The notes under the pieces are model-generated. The model was not told where the DNA came from. It saw only the letters and a program-made list of their open reading frames with translations, and searched no databases. Shown here piece by piece: positions 1-15,790 of a stretch of 64,000 bases of DNA (positions within the stretch are counted from its first letter, which is position 1; every line of letters begins with the position of its first letter). Where the stretch lies: positions 586,946 through 650,945 of the forward strand of contig CAJJDN010000006.1 in the NCBI GenBank assembly GCA_905182985.1. Direction: 5' to 3'. The stretch comes from Paramecium sonneborni (taxonomy: Eukaryota; Ciliophora; Oligohymenophorea; Peniculida; Parameciidae). A program made the position numbers and the translations under genes.

Positions 1-2
1 AT

Positions 3-2969
<2,967 letters not shown>

Positions 2970-5900
2970 ATTATAAATCATGAATCAAATAAATTACATA
3001 TATTATTTATATCATTCCTATTTTTAAAATTATATCAATATTTGAATAATATTTATTAATGCCACTACTAAATTATCTGTTGATCTATCATAATAGTATA
3101 GGATTGGCCATATAGGTAAAGACAGAAGCTTTATTATATTTATTTAATCTTTACATATATCTATAAGAGACGAGAGAATATTAAATTCTACTAATGGATA
3201 TGTTATGTTATTATCAATGTTATCATACTCAAAAGACAAACTGTCAAACTAAAATTGTTAAGACCATATTTATATTGAAATAATTGATGTGATAGCAGAG
3301 GAGAGTAAGATACAAATAAATCAAATATTTATTTTCCTGCAAATGCTTACACATAAAGTTTTACGTTGAAATTAATTTCACTATCAATCAAAAATATCAT
3401 CAATAAAACTTTGTAATACCTAATTATTTTATTCATTTACCACTTCTCTGTTATCAATAACCCAACAACAACTAATATGTATCTTAAATAAATCACCTAT
3501 TTTTCTTATTCAATTATCAATAATGCTAAATATACTAAACAAATCACAATATATGTATAAATATAAATTTCTGTTTAGGTTTCAAATGCATATATCAATA
3601 ATGGAATATATAAAAGTGTCAATTATTTTGTGCTAATAAAATAATTAATCTTTATACTTTTTATTTTATGAATCAAATATGTAAAAGCTTAAAAATATAA
3701 TTAAATTATGATAGATTCCATATTCATAATCAAGATATGTGATAATGAATTATTCAGCTAGAAAACAATATGAATAGATTTTTTGTTCATTAATAAAATT
3801 GGGTAAAATTGCCACTGTTAACATTGCCCTTATATCTAAAGTCAAAGAGCATAATAAAAATTTTATTGATGATATGACTGTTTTGAACAGAGTTGTATTA
3901 TAATCTGATTTGTAATAATATTATAAGAAAGCAGTATTTATTAATTATACAGTGTCTTTTGAATAGTTAACATTCTAGTACAATTGTATTTTGGTATTGC
4001 TATATAACACAAAGTTATACAACAAATATGAAAATATTCATATTTTTAAAGGCTCTGGGCATTTTATTTGATTACATTTTGGATATGAATACTATGATGA
4101 TTGTCAATCTAAGCATTATATGTTCTTCTTGGTGGAGGGATTGGTTTTTTTGGTAATCTTATAATAATATCACTGTTAATTATATCTGTAAGGATCAAAT
4201 ATGGGATAATTCCAACGCTTACCATATCAAAATTCAAAATAGTTAATACTATTTAAAATGGAATGATCATCAATAAGCATTTTGGAAATAATTAATTGCT
4301 ACTAGTATACATGCATGTATATAGACTAGTAAGGATTGCAATTATGCATAGATAATATAGCACTCCATATTCATAGATGAATTGAGAAAACATTCCCAAA
4401 ATTATTTGCCCTGGAATTGCATATAATTGTATATACATTATTTTTATTAAATCACTTCTTCATTCTAATTTCTATAATCGATTAATCCTTTAAATTTTAG
4501 ATATCATTTAAAGAGAAAAATTCTGGCATTATCTTTCCTTAGAAAATCAGGTCCTAAATTATTTTAATGATAAATCTCATACAAAATCATTTCTTCCACA
4601 GTCTATTTTTTCTGCTACGCATTTCTTAGCCCATTCAACATCTTATCCTACCTTAAACTAACTTATTATGAAATGATTAGTTTTACCTCTAAATCATAAT
4701 AACTTTCTTCCAATTAAAATTTTAGCTAGCATATTCATTATTTATTACCTTGATGCTTTATCCAGCAAATAAATCATTTTCTTATTCAAAAGTCATTACA
4801 TTTGCATTTTAAAAATTCAGACTGAAACCTTTCGACATTTTCTATATTTATTAATATCATAATACAATTCAAAAAGAATGTTAACAATTAAAATCAATCT
4901 TATTACTAACAATTTATCATTTAAGACAAAAGAAGGGATTTCATTCCAATTAATATCCTTTCCATCTTATCTATTGTTGCTTTTATTTCTTAACAATTTT
5001 ATAATTGTCTAAACACGAAACCCTTATTCGCCTATTAAATCGACTCATTTATAAACTAATCAAGCAACCCTTTAAGATGCATGTTTATATCAGGAACTGA
5101 TTTTTTCACCTTGATATTCTTCCGAATTTTTTTCTTTAGATTCTATTTTCTATTTTCTATAAGTTCAAAACGATTATTTTGTTATGTAGATTTTAAAAGT
5201 TATTTAAGTTATTTCTATTATTAAGAAAATTCGTATGCAGGGTCTTTATATTGCATTTGCCCATAAAATTGTTACTGTAAGTATATCCTATCTTCAATTT
5301 CAAATCTTAATTAGCAATTTTACATCTTTCAATTTTAAACTTTATTTATTATTTAAATTAGAACAATAAAACTTTAGTCATTTATTTCAACATCCTAAAA
5401 GTACAAAGATTTATTCATTTATTAAAATTATTAAGAATAAATTACTTAAATCTTAAATAATATTTAACGTATCCCATTTTTATATATTTGTAGAATTCAA
5501 AAGATCAACATTTTTATTAGTAATCTAATTAGTAAATTTGTGTTCTAAAAAATATTTAAATAAAATTATTCTTTAGAAAAAGATTGAAATCTTGTTTAAA
5601 ATAACTTTTTTAAAATTAAAATAAGGATGAATATACCAGATTATATTGTAAACAAAAACTTCATTTTTATTTCCTCCAAAACACTGTATTTAAAACAAAA
5701 CTTTTTATTTAATAGTCCATATATAGTTAACTATATTAAATTATTTTACATGATTTATATACTTATTCAAAATAAAAGTTTGTAAAAATTTAGAATTTAA
5801 TATAGAAATAATTTCTATTGAATATTGATTAATCTTAAATTATATTAATAAATTCAATTTTATCAATTCTTAGGATAAAAATAAAAATTTGTTTTAATTG

Positions 5901-6281
5901 TGATTTTAATAATTATAGATTGAAGAGTTTAGCAATTTAAATTATAAATTAAAATCTACTAGATTTGATTTGTATAAAATCATCTTATAATAATCTCTTT
6001 TTTTAAAATCATTATCTATTATATTTATTAATTTTAATAGGATAAAAGTTAATGATGATTGAAAACAAATTTATAATAAAAAGAAAAAATTTTGAACTAA
6101 ATTAGATGTAAGTAATCTTTTTAATATAAAGAAAAATTAAAAATTGGTATCTAAATTTGAATCTATATTTGAAATAGAATAAAGGTGTTAATCTGATTCA
6201 TAAAATAATAAAAGATCTTAAAATAAGAAATTTATGATAAATTCTTCTTTTTTTTATTAATAATTTTTTTAACGACTAGAA
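2970..6281. other. 3.3 kb gene-poor island with fragmentary open frames
   Basis: This gap is far longer than the usual spacing of tens to a few hundred bases elsewhere in the window. Plus-strand stretches free of TGA and with protein-like composition lie at about 3790-4080 and 4110-4575, in different frames and separated by TGA codons, with no obvious tiny introns joining them. Minus-strand fragments around 4560-5150 also look partly coding. From about 5150 to 6260 the DNA is almost pure A+T with nothing recognisable. I could not assign any family. It may be a decayed gene, or a retained germline-type segment; both are inference. Confidence 0.45.
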
Positions 6282-8125
6282 ATGAGTTTTTAAACAATTT
6301 CATCTTCAGATTAATCAGATTCAGATGAAATGACTTTCATAAAAAGTGATTAGGAGAGAATTTTGAAAAACTCAAACATATTAAAACAAATTGATAATGA
6401 AAGTAACAGCTGTTTAAGGCATCCAAATAAAAAAGTAGTTCTTTGGTTAATATATAGGCAAAATTTTATGTATAACAAAATAGTGATTAATTGTTTTGTT
6501 CAAAATGTGCACTAAATTTAGCTTTATAAGGACTTTAAATAGAAGAAACATAAGAGGTATAATTGGAAATATAAAGGAAAGATAAAATAAATCAGTTTTA
6601 GAAAGATTTGCATTAGGCTCTTTAATTATGCGATTAAAAATTAATGGACATGAATGATATTAAAAATAACTTAATTAAATAATAGGAAGAATAAAATATT
6701 AGTTGTGAAGAATTTTTTAATGTTGTTCAAAACACAATTAATTAGTTAAGATAAACTTACCAGTAGAAGTTCTAAAATGATTATTCTAATTATTAAAATC
6801 AAGTTTAAGAATAGGTAGAAAATATTAAGCAATTAATATAATAATTAAAGTAATTTTCAATTGATATTTTTACTAATCATGATAATATAGTTAAGAAAAT
6901 GGAAATGAAACCATTTGATGAAATAATGCAAAAATACTAAAAAAAAGTAGATGAAATAAAATGCCAATTCTTTAATAGCCAATTTTAATTATCCTTGAAA
7001 TAGCTAAATGTTGATTAAAATTAAATTCTAACATTTATGAATAAAATGTGTTATAATTTATTAATAAAGAATGATAGAATGGATTATAATTAAAATTAAA
7101 AAACTGTGACAAGTTAATAAAATTTTGAATGCAATTAATCTAATAATTAAAAATATTTTGATATATTTGAGAATGAAGAGATTCATAGCCCTATCTCATT
7201 AATAAATTAAATACAATTATAATCTCCAATTCGAAAATAGTTTAATAAATTTGAATCAATAAATTCTAATCCTGTTAGAAGTAATGCAAATACACCAGAA
7301 AGTTGGAAATAAAAGCTTAGTTTAAGAAGAGATAACATAACACCAAATGATAAAATATCATATTAAAATAGTTCTCGTGTTTTGGAACAAGTAAGCTCTA
7401 AAAAAGTGCTTTAAAAATAATTAATTGATAAATATTCTTATTAAGGCTATGAAAAGTAAAAAACTACAACTGATTGTGAAAGAATAAGTGAAAAATCTTA
7501 TTCATTGTTAAATAATAATTTGAGCTGTTTTTAAACACAAAAAATTTTAAAAGAACCTGAAAGAGGTAGTCTTTAAGACCGATAATTAACTCCAAAATAA
7601 AAAGTAATTCCTGTAAGTAAATCTATTGTTTATAGTTAAGCTTATAATAATTAAATAAAAAATCTTTCGAATCAAAAATGTATTTATTTAATTATAAAAT
7701 TAGCATAGTAAAATCTGATTTAAAATTCTATTCATAAATAACAATATGGTTCTGTTCCAAACTTGAAATCAGTATCTCATTAATAATAGCATAGCGAAAC
7801 ATAATATTTGCATCGTTAACAAGAAGGTCATTTAAGATCTAAATCAAAATAAATTAAACCTTAATCTATTGAATAAGAAAGTAAAAGATAGTTTATTATG
7901 AATATCGGGGTTAATTCAATTCCATAAACATAAAATGAGGACACATTAAAAGATAAAATATTAAAAGAGCTTTGTTGTCACCCAAGCGAATCAGTTTATG
8001 GCCAAGTGTTAAAAAATCATTAATAAAAATAACAAAAGCACAAATCAACTAGCAAAGAAAATTTTGATTGGACTACTTAGAAAAACAAAATAAATTTATA
8101 AAATACGAACAAGAAATTATTTTGA
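6282..8125 (+). CDS. B-box-like zinc finger, coiled-coil, Gln-rich protein
   Basis: The frame opens at ATG 6282 and closes at TGA 8123-8125 after removing one 23-nt intron (6435-6457). The N-terminal 60 residues carry CLRHPNKK followed by FCSKC, the C-x2-H ... C-x2-C spacing of a B-box zinc finger, split by the intron. Next is a long charged, glutamine-rich region typical of coiled coil (roughly residues 75-240), then a low-complexity tail rich in Ser, Asn and Gln, with scattered SP sites. B-box plus coiled coil recalls TRIM-like scaffolds, but no RING is seen. The function is unknown; the B-box call is an inference from spacing. Confidence 0.7.
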
Positions 8126-8379
8126 TTTATATATAATTTTAATAAATCTCTAAGTATTTCTTTGGTCTTTTTCATTTTAAATTTCTAATAAACTAATTAC
8201 TTATATATTCACTTAAGAAAAAAATTTATTAGAAATAAAACAGAGTACTTAATTATTAAATATTTGGTACAAATAAACAAAGATGAAATTTTATTTAATT
8301 TTCTTCATAGTTAATTTTTGTCAAATTTTCAAAATGATTTAAATATAAAAATAAAACAATCATCAGTAATTATTAAAGT

Positions 8380-10897
8380 ATGTAATTCATTAGTACTTAG
8401 AGTATTATATGTAATCTATATAGATTTAAGTCCTATAAATCAATAAAATGGTCAGAATTATAACTGGGAGATATTGTTTGTTTAAAGAGAGGAAGGTAAA
8501 GTCCAGCAGATCTTTTAATTTTAGATTCTAGTTAAGAAGAACTCTTAGTAGATTTTGAAGTACGTGTTGCTTGTTCATATACTTTTGTCAACATTAATAA
8601 CATATAAAAAGGAAATATTATGGATTTTATTACAAAACTTAATGGATAAATATCCTTCAGTATTTAAGAATCTCCTTTAGGAAATATAAAATTGAAGAAT
8701 GATCCTAAAGCAACTTCTTGTAATAAAAAAATATGATAATGAAAGAAGATTTTTGGTATAGCTATTAGAGTTGGAAAAGATTGTTGTTACGTATAAACAA
8801 ATTTAAATAAGTAAAATTGTTTATCAAATAGTTGCATAGTGGAATTTTAAACTTATATCTGTTATTCTTGTTGGATTTATTTCTCTATTTGTTTTATATC
8901 TAATATGATTTATTCATCCTTCTTTTTAGAAGAATATTTCTTCAAAAGTCTAATATACTCTTTATTAATATTTCCACATAACTTATTATTAATAGAAAAA
9001 GTTTGTTATTTTTTTAATATTATTTCTAATAATAGAGCTTTTAAAAAACTATAGTAACAATCAAAAAATAAAGGCAAATTAAAAAAATAGTAAATGTTAA
9101 GAGCAAATAATTATCCAAACATTTAAAAATCATAAAATGATAGAAAAATATTAATGCCTATTGAAAATATTTTAACTTGCCATTATTAAATTTGAAAAGT
9201 TCATCTAAATTATTAAGGTTCAAATCTTAATATTCAAAAAAGATTGGATTTATGATATTAAATTCTTAAAATATATTAGATTTGATTAAAACAGATATTA
9301 TAATTTTAGATGACCCAAAACTTTTATTTAAAATGAAACCAAAAATACCATTATTAGTTTAAAAATTTAAAACATTCAATTTTAATTATAATAAATTGAA
9401 AACTTTAGTAAAAAATATCTCTCGAAAACAGAACTAAAATGTAAACAAATTATTAATAGATACAAATAGATTATAAACATAAGATGAAATGAAGAATTTT
9501 GATATTGATATTTTAATTTCTGAAAAACAAATTCCTGAACTAAGAAATTGTTCAGATAATTTGTTTATTTCTAATTATATATAAAAATCAGAAAGTATTC
9601 AAGATTAATAGTAAAGCGATTTAAAATAAATTGATACAAAATTTAGCAATTATTTTGGGATAAAAAAGAGTGCTAGATATATTTTTGATACTTCATTTAT
9701 GAAATATTAAAATAATATATTATTTGGAAGCAGTAAAGATATATCAAATCACAATATATCTTATAATTCTCAGGTTGGATTGCAAAAATCAAAAAGTTAA
9801 TTTATGAAACCAGGTACAATAATTAAATTAAATCAAGTCACTAATCAAATGCCCTAAAAAAAATAAAATGACTTAAGTTCAGATAAATTTTTAGGTGAAA
9901 GTTTAAATGAATAGGATTTTATTGATATTCTTTACAGCAAAGATGATAGAATATATAATGAAATTTTACTGATGATGCTATTAACAAATAATGTAGTAAG
10001 TGTTTTTAATGAAAAATTAAATAAACTTGAATTTATCTTTGAAAATAGATATGATGAATCTATTCTATAATTTTGTGAAATACTTGATTATAGTTTAATT
10101 TGTTCAAATGAATAAGAGATTAATAGACAAGAATATATTACCAGAAAAATTATTAAAAAAGTAATTTCAATAGCTAACAATTCAAAAGTATTTGAGGTTT
10201 TAACTTTTTTAGAGCTTACAGAAAATAGAAAAAATATTTTATCAGTATTAGTAAGAGATCCAGAATCATTTTTATTGGAGGAAGGAGCGCTGTTATACAC
10301 ACGAATTGAAACTAATAATTAGTAAGAAAATAAATAGAATGAAAATTTGTAAGATATGAGTTGGGAAGGATTAAAAACATTTTTATATTCTAAAAGATAA
10401 TTAAAATAATCTTAAACTAATGATATTTTAAAGAAGTTATTAGCTATTTCTGAAACATATGGTAATAGATCTTAAGAGATAGAAAAATTATTTATTGAAT
10501 TAGAATCTAAAAGTGACCCAATATTTGCTATAGGAATTTCAACAACAAAATAAAAGTTATTATAAAATTCATCCTAAGAACTAATTGATGATTAATTTAA
10601 ATAGGAACGAATTTATTCAACTTTATAAAATTATAACATTAAACTTTGTATAATTATACCAGATTCTCTAGATGATTTAAAGCTAATTTAATGGAATCAT
10701 CAGGAACTGTATGATATTTTAATTAGATTTAGGAAGGGAAAATGTTAGTAAGTGATTATACAAAGAATTTGGTTGAATCTGAATATGATGACTTTAACTT
10801 TGAATATGCAAAAGATGTTTATATTCAATCAAAAGATATTACAATACCAACTTTTTTTGTTTCACTTAATGATTAAGACTTTTACGAAGAAACCTGA
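8380..10897 (+). pseudogene. P4-type ATPase (flippase)-like, catalytic motifs lost
   Basis: Similarity to phospholipid-transporting P4-ATPases runs in family order. KWSELQLGDIV and PADLLILDSS match the actuator domain (8450-8540). A hydrophobic stretch follows (8860-8990). A long N domain (9700-10560) has TENRKNILSVLVR, SWEGLKTFL and an R..EIEKLF segment. The phosphorylation motif DKTGT is replaced by DDPKLLF near 9309, and the TGDK motif by IPDS near 10660. The actuator DGET is not visible. The C-terminal membrane domain is absent and the frame ends by TGA 10895-10897. One 26-nt intron (about 8720-8745) restores the frame. A shift between about 9158 and 9195 has no intron to explain it, and another near 10740 is unclear. 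The N domain is nevertheless TGA-free for about 500 codons. It is either a decaying gene or a non-catalytic paralog; start and exon limits are uncertain. Confidence 0.65.
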
Positions 10898-10950
10898 ATT
10901 TAAGAGAATTTGGAATTATATATATATATTTATATTATAATAATAATTAT

Positions 10951-13900
10951 GAGCTAAAATCAAGAAAAAGTTGAATCAGAACTTTTTCAAATGTACCAGA
11001 ATGCTATTGATTTACTGGAAACAGATAAAATTTAAGAGGGCATAGACATTCTAAAGAAATTAATGAATCATCCATCTATTATCAATTAAGAGGAAAAAAA
11101 GATTCTTTATGGTATTTACATCTCTTTGGCTGAAATTTTGGCACAGAGTAATAATGTTACCGAAAAATGTGAAGCTTTGAATTATTACTATGAAAGCACT
11201 TTAATAGTTGAAAATTGTTGGCAAACATATAGGAAAATGTCACTTCTATTTCGTCAACTTGGAATGATGCCATAAGCTTTAAATTTAAATTTAAAAGCGT
11301 AATTTATAATTTATATATTTATAGTCTTTAATATTGCACATCTTGTTCACTAATTTAACCTCTTTTATATTAAGCTTGCTGTATTAGCTTTTTATTGAAT
11401 AATTGGGAATATTTTAATAAACATTTTAAAGCAATGAAAGATGATACTAATTTAAAATAATCTATATAAGAACTCTAGAATTATCGCATGCATAATTAAA
11501 AAACAACTTTTGTTAATGCCCTTTTATAGGAATAGAATTAAATTGAACCTAAACTTAGCTTATTACCTTAAAATTAAATTTATTAATTTCTTTAAGAACA
11601 AAAACACGAATAAGAAATATTCTTAGATACATACAACGTTAAAAAATTTTTTAAAGATATTAAAAATTTGTTTTAAATAAATTTAAACCTTAAGAAAAAT
11701 CCATTTAAAGAGAATTTTCTTGTTTCTAGTACAAGAATTATAGTTTCAACTATTTCTAATAAACAAAAAAAGTAATAAGTATCAAAAGAATTACCTAGTC
11801 AAACATTTAAATAATTTGAAAAATAAAAATCTAAGCAATCTTATATCTAATAATAGTTTAATTTAGATTAAATAATATCTAATACGAATATTAAATTAAT
11901 AGAAATAATAAAATAAAATTATGGTTTAGATTTCTTTTCATTATCAATAATAAATAATAACTCTTCTAAAATTTTGAATGAGCAGAATGAAAATTCAGAA
12001 TGCATTGTAGCAAAATTTTTAGCAGAACAATTAAATAATTAAAGTTTTTTAACTGTTGTTGAACTCTTAAAGAAATTAATTTAATTGACACTCAAAGATT
12101 TTGTTGATTCTCAAAAAGAATAAATTGAAAATTATAAATAAGTATCAAAAGGTTTAATTAATTGTGTTGTTTGGGCTCAATATTGCACAAATAAATTAGT
12201 TGATGATCCATTCTTAAATTTATAATTATTAGAAATAGCATTTGATGAATTAAAATATCGATTTAACGAAAAAAAACCAAAATCTGCAGATGAATAAAAT
12301 AAAATAAAGAATTACTTACGTTTCATTAATAATATGAAATTAGAATTGTTATAAACTGATATTAGAAGCATTTTAAGTGATAAAGACGAAATTAAAGTTT
12401 ATTTATAAAAGTATTCTAATATTATGGCAAATATTCACAGTGATATACATTTTTTTTAAGCTAAATTAGCTAAACATTTTGCTAGTTAATTGAAAAACTC
12501 TAAATTGAAAGATTTAATTTATGAAAAAATAGAAGCAAATTAAATTCAATCTGAACTCAAAACTCTTAAGTAAGTTCTTTAAATTTTAACATTATGGGAA
12601 GAAAGAGAACAATAATTAGAAGACAATCAAAAAGTAAGAACATAATTTAAGTAAGTTGTTGAATATATATAATAAAATATGAACAATAATATACTAAAGA
12701 GATTGTCAATCATATTTCTAAATTAATTTTATTTTGCAAATTAACTTTAAGATTTAAAAATCATATACAAATTTGTATCACCATTTATATTAGAAATTTT
12801 TAAGTTACAAATTACTGATTTATAAATTGGATTCATTTTGCTTAAATTTATTCTTATTTATTCTTATATTGAAATTGATCCAAGTCAAATTTTGGCTAAA
12901 TTTACTGAGATATTCTTGAATTCAGCAAAAGGAATAACTAAATATTAAATTTTATTAGAAGTTCTTAAAATTAATCATCTAAAATTAAATGAGTATTTTT
13001 GTTTTATCAATATTGATATTTTATTAAAAGAATTTATTGAAATATTAACAACATCGAAATAGAAGTATAATTAATTAGTGGAGTATTTACGAACTAACAT
13101 AGAAAGCGATTTAGAAATTAATTATTATTTACTACATTTACTAGAATTAAAAATTTAACATACTGCTTAATTTATTGTTCAACCTAATTAATTAAAAATT
13201 GAAATTAATAAATTTGAATCAAGATTACCATAACCAGATTCTTTTTCTGATGCTTCAGAAGATGAATTAGAGGAACCTTGCAATTATTCTAATAAATACA
13301 AAAATCTTTGTCTAGTAGATAATTAAATAGAATCATCTTTTAAGATAACTAAAAAATTATTCTAATTTTCTAATAAAACTGTTGAATTTCTAATTAATCA
13401 TTCTGTTTAAATAAATATTGGAGATCCTAAAATAATCAATCATATTAAAAGATTTGCTAAAGAATGTATAAAATGTGAGTTTGGTATGAGTACAAATGAA
13501 TTAAGTAATTAATTATATCAAGTGGTAATCTAAAAATATTATTTTCAACCTGAACTCTAAAATGAGATAACAGAAGTAGAACTTGAATTTTTTGGTCTTG
13601 TTTTGCCACATTGCATAAAAAGCGTTTCAGATTTTAAGTAAATAAAAGAAAAATTGTTTTTCAATAAAATTATATCATCTTTGAATAAACAAATTGAATA
13701 GGAAATTTTGGAATTCGTAGAAGATTTAGAAGTGTACATATTTGATACTAATCAAGATTCAACTAAAAGTTTTTCAATTAATGAGCATTATAAAAAGATT
13801 ATAAGTTTAAAAATTGAAAGTACTCATAAATCTAATTTATTTTACTTATTATAAAGAAATGAATAAATTCATGATGAATTAAGCGAATTAGAATTTAGAA

Positions 13901-15495
13901 ATTTTTTCTTTGCTTTGGCTTATAAGAATTCTATTTCTCTCTGGAATGAATTCTATATAGCTTTATTCGAGTAAGCGAGTAATTACTTAACATAAAAGTA
14001 AAAGTCCGAAATAAATTGGTTTAATTGTTAAAAAAGAGTACAATAAATAATTAAGAATTTTCCTGAATTAGATTTTTTAGAAGAACATTTTATAATTTTA
14101 GATCTTTTGCATCTTTAGTAATAATAATAAATTTATTAAAATACAAATTCTGAAATTCATTTTGAGTAAATTTAATAAGAATATAAATAATTGTTCAATA
14201 AAAGATAAATGATTCCATCCAAAGTTTTTGAATTAAAACATAATTTTAGAATATTGTAGTTATAAGAAAAAAGAATTATGAGAAAACTTTATTGTGTTAC
14301 TATTGAAGATATTGAATAAAATTTGGAAAATATTTAAACTCTCAAATCTTTGATTAAACAAATGAACTATCATAAAATTGAATATTTTCTTAAATCTAGA
14401 GAAGGTTAAGAGGAAATGGAATAAGATATATTGATATCAATTTATAAATTTATCAAAAGATTTTTAAGACATTAATTGTATATTTAATTGAATTAATTGA
14501 TAAAAGTAATCAAGAAAAAACTTCCTAATTTATTGAATTAAGCTTAAGTTTAGTTTTAATTTTAATTTGAACATGATAAAAAAAACTTTAAAGTAAAGCA
14601 TTTTTAATAAGATTAATTAGAATAGGAAAATAATGAAACTTATTGCATTTAAGATGTTAACTTAATTTTAAACAACATCTTAGATGAATTAAATAAAAAT
14701 AAAAATAGATTTATAAAAAAATAACCATAAAGATATTTAATTGAGTCATTTTATTACTCTACTCATTTATTATTTCACAGTGATGCTTCTATTGATTAAG
14801 TTTTTAATTCTATATAAACAATATATTTACCAAACACTAAAGATTTAGTTTATTATTACAAATATATTGATCGATATGCATTTGAAAAAGATGATCTATT
14901 TAGTAATTATTATTTTCATGAAGTAAATTTCATATATTAAAGATCTAAATTTTTGAAATTAATTTTAAAAATTTTATTGAAATAAAAAAAATATAAAGAA
15001 ATATTATCAATTTTAGATAAACTTAATAAATCATATGATTTAAAGTTAACTTAAGCCAGTTTTGGATTATTGACATAAATAAAAAATATTGATGATAAAA
15101 TATTGATAAGAGATATTATAATGAAAATTGAATCTTTAAGTAAGTTTATTGATTTTTTCAAAGAAGAATAAATTCAATAATAATTAGCTTAAATGTATTT
15201 GAGATTGTATGAAAAGGAGTAATAAGAACAATGTCTAATTGATTTTGAAGACGAAACAGATTAAATAAAAGTTGAAAAAGGTAAAAAAATTATAGAGGAT
15301 TTTAAAGCAGCAAGAAAGAAACCAACAAAATTAAAAGAAAATTTATAGATTTCATAATAATAATTTTAAACTTAACAATCCTAAATTTAGAATTAATAGT
15401 TATCATATTAAAGTGAATATTAAAATGATGAAATAGGGTAATCTAAAACCTAAGAAGGATCTCATTCACCACTTATAGATTTAGATGTTGTTTGA
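10951..15495 (+). CDS. CABIN1/Hir3-like TPR protein
   Basis: Protein of about 1500 residues, one 26-nt intron (11299-11324), stop TGA 15493-15495. The first 200 residues are TPR-like: an opening helix pair with LLETDKIQEGIDILKKL, then an ALNYYYES repeat and a LLNNWEYFNKHFKAMKD repeat. This is the arrangement seen in CABIN1/Hir3, subunits of the HIRA histone H3.3 chaperone complex. The remainder is a long helical protein with a WNEFYIALF segment and many Gln/Lys residues and no other recognisable domain. A nuclear role in histone deposition would follow if the assignment is right. The overall length suits Hir3/CABIN1 better than short TPR proteins, but the match outside the N-terminus is weak. 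Confidence 0.6.
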
Positions 15496-15790
15496 TTTAA
15501 TTATTTGTTAAATACAACTTTAAAAAAAATATATTTTTGAATAATTAATAAGTTGTTTATAAAAATAATACTTTTTTTATTTTATTAAAGGTGTTCTCTT
15601 TTGTATAGTAAATAAAATACAAATAAAAGCAATTGTAGTTTAAATGAAAAAGAATTAAAATAGTAATTGATATTTTATTAATAAATAATAAAAGGATATT
15701 GTAAAATATTAATCTATTTATTTGCAAGATAAATGAAAAGCATAATTGAGATAAAAAATAGAGATAATAAATAAATAAATTATCTTTGAA

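Noticed and set aside
9200..9230. GGTTCAAATC resembling a tRNA B box
   Set aside because: No A box, no cloverleaf and it lies inside the P4-like coding region.
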